Part shown: piece after piece, positions 9,502 through 18,227 of the stretch
Layout: every line of letters starts with the position of its first letter
How positions within the stretch are numbered: position 1 is the first letter of the stretch
Source of the DNA: Roseiarcus sp963737365
GTDB lineage: Bacteria; Pseudomonadota; Alphaproteobacteria; Rhizobiales; Beijerinckiaceae
DNA: 64,000 nucleotides
Reading direction: 5' to 3'
Assembly: GCA_963737365.1 (NCBI GenBank)
Contig: CAVTSD010000001.1
Span: forward strand, 806,001-870,000
The notes under the pieces: generated by a model
Databases searched by the model: none
Seen by the model: the letters and a program-made list of their open reading frames with translations, nothing else
What the model was told of the DNA's origin: nothing
Made by a program: the position numbers and the translations under genes

Positions 9502-9888
9502 ATGGCGGATGAAAAATCGGGCGATGGGACGCCCAAGCCTTCGGACCGGCTAAAAAACCTCTCGCCCCTCCAGTTTCGCCGGACGGAGCCCATACGTCCC
9601 TTCGTCGATTCGGCCGAGCAAGATAGGGACCGGCGCGCGGCGGAGGTCAAGGAGTCCGCGCCGGGGTGTTTGTGGCGGAAAATTCTTGGCGTCGGCCTCC
9701 TCGGGGGCGGAGTCGTCGCAGGCGGGTTTGCCGGTCCGATCATAGAGCATCCGCAAATCATGCCGTCCGCAGCCGACAGCATGATCAACGCCATCGCAAG
9801 CGGCCTCGCGTCGGCGTCGAAAATCGCGCCGCCGGAAATGAGAGCGCAAGCCGAGAGCGTGTTTCGCTCTGCTCTCAGCGCGACATGA
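9502..9888 (+). CDS. Small protein with one glycine-rich membrane segment, unrecognised
   Basis: The 128-residue frame has a good ribosome-binding site (GGAGG, about six bases upstream). Residues 1-55 are charged and hydrophilic. A glycine-rich hydrophobic stretch at about 60-80 (GVGLLGGGVVAGGFAG) is a probable membrane helix, and an amphipathic tail runs to the end. I do not recognise a family. It ends at TGA 9886-9888, but the same frame continues open without another stop to 10254. The gene may therefore be the first part of one longer protein of about 250 residues split by a nonsense codon. Codon use is GC-rich like the chromosome, unlike the reverse transcriptase nearby. Confidence 0.5.
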   Translation: MADEKSGDGTPKPSDRLKNLSPLQFRRTEPIRPFVDSAEQDRDRRAAEVKESAPGCLWRKILGVGLLGGGVVAGGFAGPIIEHPQIMPSAADSMINAIASGLASASKIAPPEMRAQAESVFRSALSAT

Positions 9889-10254
9889 AGCGAGTGTGAG
9901 AGCCTCGCCGAGGAGATCAGTCATGACGCCCTCAAAGACATCGTCGAAACGGGCGCTTCCGTCGCCGTGCTCGATCTTGTGTTGAAGCCTTTGCTGCGCC
10001 GGCTCAAGGCCACGCCTTCCAACCCGATCGTCGCCCATGCGACCGACGCTTTACAAAAAATCGCCGACAAGCTCGGCGATGAGCCCGGCGCGGAACTCGA
10101 CGAGAAAAATGTGGTGAGTTGGACGGAGGTTACGCCCGAGCAGGCGCAGCTTTTGCTGCGGGCGCTCAAACTGCACCAGGTCGACGGCCGCTGGCTTTTG
10201 GAGACAGATCGGATGGGGCTCAACCTCGCTCTGTCCGTCGCCCGCAAGAGCTAG
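9889..10254 (+). pseudogene. Downstream part of the split frame, no normal start codon
   Basis: Translation in the same frame as the 9502 gene gives a coding-like stretch of about 121 residues after the TGA, helical, with DALKDIVETGASVAVLDLV and a conserved-looking C-terminal helix pair. The first usable start in frame is GTG 9967, but the sequence between 9889 and 9966 has strong coding character (G or C at third positions) and no start codon. Either a C-to-T change created the TGA within one gene, or one extra A at 9885-9889 destroyed an ATGA overlap start. A short protein from GTG 9967 (95 residues) remains possible. No family recognised. Confidence 0.4.
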
Positions 10255-10412
10255 CCTCATCTTCCTAACCCGCGGAAGCGGGGATCTAGGCGCAGGCCGC
10301 TGCCTCGACCGGTTTCCCGCTGGCGCGAGAATGTAAAACGGGAGCGATCGCTCCAATGCGATACGCGCGTGGCTTGGGTAGATCTGGACCAGCAGAAATC
10401 AAGCCCAGCATC

Positions 10413-10441
10413 TTGCAAAAATGAGAATTTTATGCTATACA
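10413..10441 (+). promoter_or_regulatory. Strong sigma-70-type promoter without a gene
   Basis: TTGCAA at 10413-10418 is separated by exactly 17 bp from TATACA at 10436-10441, with an upstream TG giving an extended -10. It points into 330 bp without a plausible gene. About 90 bases downstream lies an A/T hairpin ending in seven T residues (10517-10540), so a short transcript of about 90 nt starting near 10448 is possible. No protein of useful size starts in that interval. Confidence 0.45.
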
Positions 10442-10516
10442 ATCAGCACGGCCGGATGGAGCTGCGGCAATCTGTTTCCGTATTGAAGGGGCGTGTGATA
10501 CAACCTGGACACAACC

Positions 10517-10540
10517 AAAAAATTAGAGAGTAATTTTTTT
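10517..10540 (+). terminator. A/T-rich hairpin with T-tract, possible terminator
   Basis: AAAAAATTA at 10517-10525 and TAATTTTTT at 10531-10539 form a perfect 9-bp stem around GAGAG. A second hairpin, GAGTAA at 10528-10533 with TTACTC at 10539-10544, overlaps and excludes it. The stem is all A-U, so termination strength is doubtful. It could instead be a protein-binding palindrome. Confidence 0.35.
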
Positions 10541-10580
10541 ACTCCAAACGGCCGTAACCCTTTGAAAAGTCCCAATTCCA

Positions 10581-10656
10581 AAAAATAAACGCTAGTAAAC
10601 GCTAGCAAATTTACTAGCGTTTATTAGCGTTCACTGACGTTTATTGGCGTTTATGC
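10581..10656 (+). repeat. 10-bp phased repeat array with inverted part
   Basis: From 10611 the sequence runs in consecutive 10-mers: TTACTAGCGT, TTATTAGCGT, TCACTGACGT, TTATTGGCGT, then TTATGCG. Immediately upstream (10581-10610) two to three units of the same motif stand in the opposite orientation (GCTAGTAAAC, GCTAGCAAAT). The consensus is TTAYTRGCGT, and the period is one helical turn. Such arrays resemble arm-type integrase sites or iterons. No integrase or replication gene is nearby in the window. Confidence 0.7.
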
Positions 10657-10773
10657 GCGGGCTTCCAGCTCAAGGGTCGCGCAGGGGTTGTATGGGGTCC
10701 TTGCGCTTAGGCCTTGCCACGCGAATGCAGTCAGGGCTGAGTAGAGCCCGTCGAGCCGCGAACGGAGCCGCCC

Positions 10774-11070
10774 ATGCCTTCACGACCGCAAGCCGTGCCC
10801 CATGTCCACATCTCGGAGCCGCATGTGCGGGTGACCGAGTGGCGGTTCGCGCCTGGCGCCGAGACGGGGTGGCACCGGCATGAGGCCGATTATGTCGTCG
10901 TTCCGCTCGCCGATGGCGACCTCTTGCTCGAGGAGCCGGGCGGAGCGTCACGCACCGCGACGCTGAAGCAGCACGTTCCCTATAATCGTCGGGAGGGCGT
11001 CGAGCACAATGTGGTCAACGCCAACCCGTTCGATTACGCCTTCATGGAGATTGAACACCTGAAGCCGTGA
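10774..11070 (+). CDS. Small cupin-domain protein
   Basis: The 98-residue single-domain cupin has conserved motif 1 around residues 23-45, with Gly-Trp-His-Arg-His-Glu metal-ligand histidines near 31-33. A second strand set (LADGDLLLEE) follows, and the motif 2 region is around residues 68-78, with Val-Glu-His-Asn. Small stand-alone cupins bind a divalent metal and act as sensors or minor enzymes; nothing here defines a substrate. ATG 10774 is the natural start. It is a single gene, convergent with the disrupted ene-reductase gene 10 bp downstream on the other strand. Confidence 0.75.
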   Translation: MPSRPQAVPHVHISEPHVRVTEWRFAPGAETGWHRHEADYVVVPLADGDLLLEEPGGASRTATLKQHVPYNRREGVEHNVVNANPFDYAFMEIEHLKP

Positions 11071-11079
11071 GAACGGCGC

Positions 11080-12157
11080 TCATTCGGCCGCTGCAGCCTT
11101 TTCATCGAGCGCCGGATAGTCGATGTAACCTGCAGGCCCGTCGCTGTAGAACGTGTCCGCGTTCCAGGCGTTGAGCGGCGCGCCCAGTGAAAAGCGGCGC
11201 GGCAGGTCGGGATTGGCGATGAAGAGCTTGCCGAACGCCACCGCGTCGGCCTCACCGGCCGCGACAATCGCCTGCGCCTCATCATACGAAAGTCCCTCGT
11301 TGGCGATGTAGACGCCGCCGAACGCCGCCTTGAGGTCGGGCCCGAGCCGCGGCGCCTTGATCGAACTCGCGGGCGGCAAGGAAGGCGATGCGCCGCTTGC
11401 CGAGCTCGCGCGCGACATAGCCGAAGGTCGCGGGCAGATCGCTGTCGCCCATGTCATGCGCGTCGCCGCGCGGCGCGAGATGCACGCCGACGCGACCCGC
11501 GCCCCACACGGACACGACCGCGTCCGTCACCTCGAGCAAGAGGCGGGCGCGGTTCTCGAGCGAGCCGCCATAGACGTCGTCGCGTTTATTGCTGCTGTCC
11601 TGAAGGAACTGGTCAAGCAGATAGCCGTTCGCGCCATGGATCTCGACGCCGTCAAAGCCGGCCGCTTTGGCGTTCTCAGCGCCGCGACGGAAGGCCTCGA
11701 CGACCCCTGGGAGCTCCTCGGTCCTGAGCGCGCGCGGCGTGACATAATCGCGCTGAGGGCGAATGAGGCTCACATGGCCTTTGGCGGCGATCGCGCTCGG
11801 GCCGACGGGGAGCGCGCCGTCCTGGTAGATCGGATCGGAGATGCGGCCGACGTGCCAAAGCTGGAGGAACATGCGTCCGCCAGCCTCATGCACGCCCGCG
11901 ATCACATTGCGCCAGCCTTCGACCTGTTCGTCGGACCAAACGCCTGGCGTATGGGGATAGCCGACGTCTGCGGGCGCGACCGAGGTCGCCTCGGAAATGA
12001 TGAGGCCGGCGGAGGCGCGCTGCGCGTAATATTCGCGCATCATCGCATTTGGAACCCGCCCCGGTCCGGTCGATCGATTGCGCGTCAGCGGAGCCATGAC
12101 AATGCGGTTGGGAATTTCCAGATCGCCGATTTTCAGGGGGTCGAACAGGGTGGGCAT
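11080..12157 (-). pseudogene. Old yellow enzyme-type ene-reductase (NemA-like), frame broken
   Basis: Two minus-strand frames together make one FMN-dependent alkene reductase of about 359 residues, the normal family length. The upstream frame (12157 down to about 11360) carries the N-terminal Leu-Phe-Asp-Pro-Leu-Lys-Ile-Gly motif, MAPLTRNRS, the FMN/substrate His-Gly-Ala-Asn-Gly-Tyr-Leu-Leu-Asp-Gln-Phe-Leu motif and the RVGVHLAPRG segment. The downstream frame carries LGPDLKAAFGGVYIANEG, DAVAFGKLFIANPDLPRRF and the usual C-terminal Thr-Phe-Tyr. The frame changes by one base at about 11355-11385. The family reduces activated C=C bonds or nitro-esters with NAD(P)H. It may be a recent pseudogene or a sequence error; no other damage is seen. 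Confidence 0.8.
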
Positions 12158-12581
12158 TTGAATCGTTTCTCCGAGTTGACGCGCGCAGCGATAATGTCAT
12201 GGCTTGTTTGGCCGACAATGACGTCAGTCAAAGCTCATCAAGATTTTCTAATTGTAGCTGGAGGATGTGGGGGCCGGCGTCGGCCCGGACGCAAGTTCTG
12301 TCGACCTTAATTGGTATCCGCTCGCGCGTTGTCAACTCGTAGGCAGCGGAGGCGCTATAAGTCCTCGTTCATCGGGTAGGTCGATCGCCTTTAGGCGATC
12401 CTTGGTTCAGCTCGGCTGATCCGCCCATATCTTGCAGATTTGGTGGACAACCGAGTCGTGTTTGGGCATCGCGGAATGCTCGGCATATACATGGGCCTTC
12501 CGGATCGTCGGCGCGATCGATCAGGCGCACCCAGAGCGGGGCGGAGATTTGACGTAAGAAACGGAGCGCTTGCCGCAGAGC
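12158..12581. other. 424-bp intergenic stretch
   Basis: It lies between the ene-reductase and DUF488 starts (divergent). It contains a perfect 7-bp hairpin, GATCGCC at 12383-12389 and GGCGATC at 12394-12400, with a TTTA loop and no T-tract. The open frames here have no family resemblance. The promoters of both flanking genes should lie here, but I cannot place them with confidence. Confidence 0.4.
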
Positions 12582-13142
12582 ATGACCAACCCATTCTTCA
12601 CGATCGGACATTCCACACGCTCGATCGACGAGTTTATGACGCTCCTGACGAGCGCCGACGTCAAGCTCGTTGTCGATGTGCGGACCGTTCCGCGCTCGCG
12701 GACCAACCCGCAATTCAACCGCGACAGCCTCCCCACGTCGCTCGCTTTTCAGGGCGTCGCTTACGAGCATTTCGACGCGCTTGGCGGATTACGGGGAAAG
12801 CAGCCTGATGTGCCGGCCGAGACCAATGCTTTCTGGAAGAACGCGAGCTTTCACAACTACGCCGACTACGCTTTCAGCAAACAGTTCCGCTCAGGCGTCG
12901 AGAGACTGCGCGCACTCGGTCATGCAACTCGCTTGAGCGTGATGTGCGCGGAAAGCCTATGGTGGCGATGCCATCGTCGCATCATTACCGATTATCTGAT
13001 CGCCGCGGGCGAGGAGGTGCTCCACATCCTTGGCCTCGGTCACATCGAGCAAGCGCGCTTAACGCCCGAGGCGCGGATCGGGTCGGATGGAAGCGTGACC
13101 TATCCGAAGGACTCACAGCCCATGCTCGACCTGCGGCCGTGA
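12582..13142 (+). CDS. DUF488 family protein
   Basis: The 186-residue protein carries the DUF488 signatures: TIGHSTRSIDEF near the N-terminus, Val-Asp-Val-Arg-Thr-Val-Pro-Arg-Ser-Arg, a central Gly-Gly-Leu-Arg-Gly, and CAESLWWRCHRRIITDYL toward the end, with the conserved Cys-Ala-Glu and Cys-His-Arg. The function of the family is not established; a nucleic-acid-related or nuclease role has been suggested. The start is taken at ATG 12582 rather than the in-frame TTG 12570, because the conserved motif begins a few residues later. It stands alone and is convergent with gyrB, with a gap of only 3 bp. Confidence 0.85.
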   Translation: MTNPFFTIGHSTRSIDEFMTLLTSADVKLVVDVRTVPRSRTNPQFNRDSLPTSLAFQGVAYEHFDALGGLRGKQPDVPAETNAFWKNASFHNYADYAFSKQFRSGVERLRALGHATRLSVMCAESLWWRCHRRIITDYLIAAGEEVLHILGLGHIEQARLTPEARIGSDGSVTYPKDSQPMLDLRP

Positions 13143-13145
13143 ACG

Positions 13146-15605
<2,460 letters not shown>

Positions 15606-15805
15606 AATCAGAGCCTTTTCTTGATCGGCAGGATCGATGGCTAAGCCACGATTCGCGATTTCGCCACCCTAGCCTGTCATGCCCGCAAATGCACGTTTTG
15701 CTAGGCCCCGGCGCCGTCAATTCTGCCCCATCGACACGCCGCGCCGAGTTTACAATATATTGGCGTTCAAAGCGATTTTTCCAGTGGCGGCGGTGGCTTC
15801 AGAGC

Positions 15806-16585
15806 TCAATTGGCCCGCGCGGCGGCGAGTTCGCTCCGGGCCACGGAGCGCAGCAGCGTCTGGTCGCTGGAGATGGTGCACAGCTGAAAGCCCAGCGCCC
15901 GCATCGCACGAGCGTCAGCGCCGTCGAAACAGAACATTGCCGCGTACTTCCCATGCGCCATGGCGCGCTCGACGACCCGCCGCGCCTCGCTCATAACCGT
16001 GGCGCCGCGCGGCTCGACGCTAGCTCCGTTGCTCAGGGCGATGGAAAGGTCCGAGGGTCCGACATACACGCCATCCAAACCTTCGACGCTCAGAATGTCG
16101 TCGAGCGCGTCGAGAGCGGCGCGGGTCTCGATCATCGCGATCGCCTGGGTCATCGCATTGGCCGCCCTGAGGTAGGCGGGAGCGTCCAGCCCACTGAGCG
16201 GCAGCGCGGCGCGCGGGCCCCAGGACCGCGCGCCGCGCGGCGGGAATTTGACGGACTCGACCAAACGTCGCGCATCTTCACCGCTGTCGATCATCGGCGC
16301 GAGGATTCCGCAGGCGCCGGAGTCCATGAGTTGGCTCGCCAAGGCAAATGCGCCGATCGGCACGCGAGCAATGGTTGGTTTGCCCGCAAGCGCCACGCGT
16401 AGGATCGAACGCGTTGCGCCATCGAAGTCGATTGCGCCGTGCTGCATGTCGAGCACGACCGCGTCGAAGGCTTCCCGCGCCAAAGTCTCAGCGACGGCCG
16501 GCTCATTCATCGTGACCCAAGCGCACAAAGCCTGGCCCCCGGCAGCGAGACGATCGGAGAGCTTGCTCAACACAGAGTCGTTCAT
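15806..16585 (-). CDS. HpcH/HpaI-family aldolase
   Basis: The 259-residue protein matches the HpcH/HpaI aldolase/citrate-lyase family (class II pyruvate aldolases of 2-keto-3-deoxy sugars or 4-hydroxy-2-oxo acids). Recognisable segments are the Val-Leu-Asp-Met-Gln-His-Gly start of strand 2 (catalytic His), the glycine-rich GACGILAPMIDSGEDARR region and the metal-binding Met-Ile-Glu-Thr. Toward the end come Leu-Asp-Gly-Val-Tyr-Val-Gly-Pro-Ser-Asp-Leu-Ser and the final Ser-Ser-Asp. The true substrate cannot be read from sequence. No partner pathway genes are adjacent; the gyrB gene lies 200 bp downstream and the region between them shows nothing recognisable. Confidence 0.82.
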   Translation of the reverse strand: MNDSVLSKLSDRLAAGGQALCAWVTMNEPAVAETLAREAFDAVVLDMQHGAIDFDGATRSILRVALAGKPTIARVPIGAFALASQLMDSGACGILAPMIDSGEDARRLVESVKFPPRGARSWGPRAALPLSGLDAPAYLRAANAMTQAIAMIETRAALDALDDILSVEGLDGVYVGPSDLSIALSNGASVEPRGATVMSEARRVVERAMAHGKYAAMFCFDGADARAMRALGFQLCTISSDQTLLRSVARSELAAARAN

Positions 16586-16735
16586 TGCGTCTCCTCGGAC
16601 AAACAGAGCGGCAGCGTTAACCTGCCGCTAACCACAATCTCTGCCACCGTGCAAACGCCTTCATTACGCCGAGTTCATTTGAAATTCATCTCGGGAGCGG
16701 TCACGCTGATCGTGCAAGGAGGAAAGGAAACCGTG

Positions 16736-17254
16736 ATGAAGCGCACATTCCTTGCAGCCCTTGCCACAGCTTTCGTAGCCACTTCCTCTTTTGCGATCGC
16801 TGCTGAGGACAATCAGCAATCTTCGCGCGTCGAGCGCATGCAGCACTGGGCGGCTGATCGAGAAACGATGCTGGACGCCAAGCTCGCTGGCATGAAGGCT
16901 GGTCTTGGACTGACGGCCGATCAGGAAAAGCTTTGGAACCCGTTCGAGTCCGCGGTCAAGGACGCCGACAAGTCGCGGATGGACGCCATGGGCGAGATGA
17001 TGCGGATGCGTGAGCAGGGCGAACACATGTCGCCCATCGATCATCTCGAAGCCATGGCGAACCGTCTGTCGCAGGGCGCGACGGATGTCAAGAAGATCGC
17101 CGACGCCGCCAAGCCCCTGTACGACAGCCTCGATGAGTCGCAGAAACATAAGTTTGGCATGCTTGGCCGCATGCTGATGCCGGAGCGGTCCAGGTTCGCC
17201 ATGGACATGATGCAACATCGCATGGGCGATCACGATCGCGACGGCGCCGAGTAG
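16736..17254 (+). CDS. LTXXQ (Spy/CpxP-like) periplasmic protein
   Basis: The 172-residue secreted protein has a clear signal peptide (MKRTFLAALATAFVATSSFA, cleavage near residue 23). The mature part is helical and rich in Met, Arg and Lys. LTADQ at 59-63 is the LTXXQ motif of the Spy/CpxP family, periplasmic chaperones or stress sensors. The domain repeats weakly with DAAKPLYDSLDESQKHKF near 122-139, typical of alphaproteobacterial members. The ribosome-binding site GGAGG/GGAAAGGAAA lies just upstream; ATG 16736 is preferred over GTG 16733. It is monocistronic, with a strong terminator following. Confidence 0.85.
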   Translation: MKRTFLAALATAFVATSSFAIAAEDNQQSSRVERMQHWAADRETMLDAKLAGMKAGLGLTADQEKLWNPFESAVKDADKSRMDAMGEMMRMREQGEHMSPIDHLEAMANRLSQGATDVKKIADAAKPLYDSLDESQKHKFGMLGRMLMPERSRFAMDMMQHRMGDHDRDGAE

Positions 17255-17282
17255 TACCGGGGTCATTAGGTCCCGGCGTAGA

Positions 17283-17321
17283 GAAGACGCGGCCGCCCCC
17301 TCGGCCGCGTCTTCCATTTTT
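17283..17321 (+). terminator. Rho-independent terminator after the LTXXQ gene
   Basis: A perfect 13-bp stem, GAAGACGCGGCCG at 17283-17295 and CGGCCGCGTCTTC at 17302-17314 with a CCCCCT loop, is followed by CATTTTT. It lies 28 bp after the stop codon and may also serve prmC on the other strand. Confidence 0.9.
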
Positions 17322-17348
17322 AGCCAGCGTTGCGCGGGCGTTGTTCAG

Positions 17349-18227
17349 TCAGCTTGAGGAGCGAGCGGCGACGACGCGGTCAGCGCCGGCGAGGTCCGGA
17401 TACGTCCTGACGTCGAAAACGCCGCATTTGTTCGCGATTGCGGTGACGGCGGCCGCTTGATCCGCGCCGAGTTCGACCAGCAACCAGCCGCCAGGGGCGA
17501 GTACGCCCCTCGATTCCGTTATAATTCGTCGATAGGCGACAAGTCCGTCAATTCCGCCGTCCAGCGCGATCCAAGGATCGAAGTCGCGGACCTCGCGCGG
17601 CAAATCTGCAAGGTCAGCCGTGGGAATGTAAGGCGGGTTCGAAACGATCAGGTCAAACTGCCCTTCAAGGCCATGCGTCCAGTCGCCAACGCGAATTTCG
17701 CCCCTATGCGACAGGCCGCACGCCTCAAGATTGCCCTGCGCGACCTTTGCTGCATAGGCTGAAATATCGACGCCGACGCCACGCGCGGCGCTGAATTCGG
17801 TCAAGAGCGCGCACAACAGCGCCCCTGACCCAACGCCGAGGTCGAGGATACGGAGCTGGTTCTCACGACGATCGCTCAAAATCGAGAGCGCCGCTTCGAC
17901 GATCGTTTCCGTTTCGGGGCGCGGGTCCAGCACATCTGGCGTGATGGCGAAGGAGAGGCCCCAGAATTCGCGTTTGCCGACGATCCTTGACAGGGGTTCT
18001 CGTTTCGCCCGCCGGTCGGCGACCTCTCGAACCTTCTGGGCCGCAGACCCGAGCGGCTCCCCCGGCTGGACAATCAAGGCGACAGGCGAGACGCCTGAGG
18101 CGGCGCAAAGGCTGACGCGCGCCTCGCGCGCTGGGTTTTCAATTCCAGCGTTCTTGAACGTTGTCTCAAGGCTCGCCAGCGCCGCGGAGCGAGGGGTGCA
18201 AGCCTCGAGGTTGAGGCTGTTCGTCAA
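17349..18227 (-). CDS. prmC: Peptide chain release factor N5-glutamine methyltransferase
   Basis: The 292-residue SAM-dependent methyltransferase methylates the GGQ glutamine of release factors RF1/RF2. The N-terminal helical domain (about 1-90) recognises the factor. The Rossmann part shows the SAM-binding LDLGVGSGALLCALL segment and the catalytic NPPYIP motif. The start is inferred as TTG 18227, whose first bases overlap the secA stop (TTGA), a tight arrangement implying coupling; an open frame further upstream lies inside secA and is unlikely. More often prmC follows prfA in Rhizobiales, so the position after secA is a small departure. Confidence 0.87.
   Translation of the reverse strand: MTNSLNLEACTPRSAALASLETTFKNAGIENPAREARVSLCAASGVSPVALIVQPGEPLGSAAQKVREVADRRAKREPLSRIVGKREFWGLSFAITPDVLDPRPETETIVEAALSILSDRRENQLRILDLGVGSGALLCALLTEFSAARGVGVDISAYAAKVAQGNLEACGLSHRGEIRVGDWTHGLEGQFDLIVSNPPYIPTADLADLPREVRDFDPWIALDGGIDGLVAYRRIITESRGVLAPGGWLLVELGADQAAAVTAIANKCGVFDVRTYPDLAGADRVVAARSSS

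Larger units (their letters stand above)
10257..10773. other. 517-bp non-coding stretch closing the accessory patch
   Basis: No convincing gene is present. It holds the orphan promoter (10413-10441), the A/T palindromes (10517-10544) and the phased repeat array (10581-10656). Base composition is locally AT-rich between about 10405 and 10650. It probably marks the right side of the accessory segment that begins after ureC. Confidence 0.6.

Noticed and set aside
10660..10773. tRNA gene or tRNA fragment next to the phased repeats (as an attachment site)
   Set aside because: No cloverleaf or conserved TTCGANTC-type T-loop could be built.
11330..12310. 326-codon plus-strand open frame opposite the ene-reductase
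   Set aside because: Shadow; its length gave no reason to doubt the reductase on the minus strand.
12383..12400. GATCGCC-TTTA-GGCGATC hairpin as a terminator
   Set aside because: No gene ends before it on either strand and there is no T-tract; kept only as part of the intergenic note.
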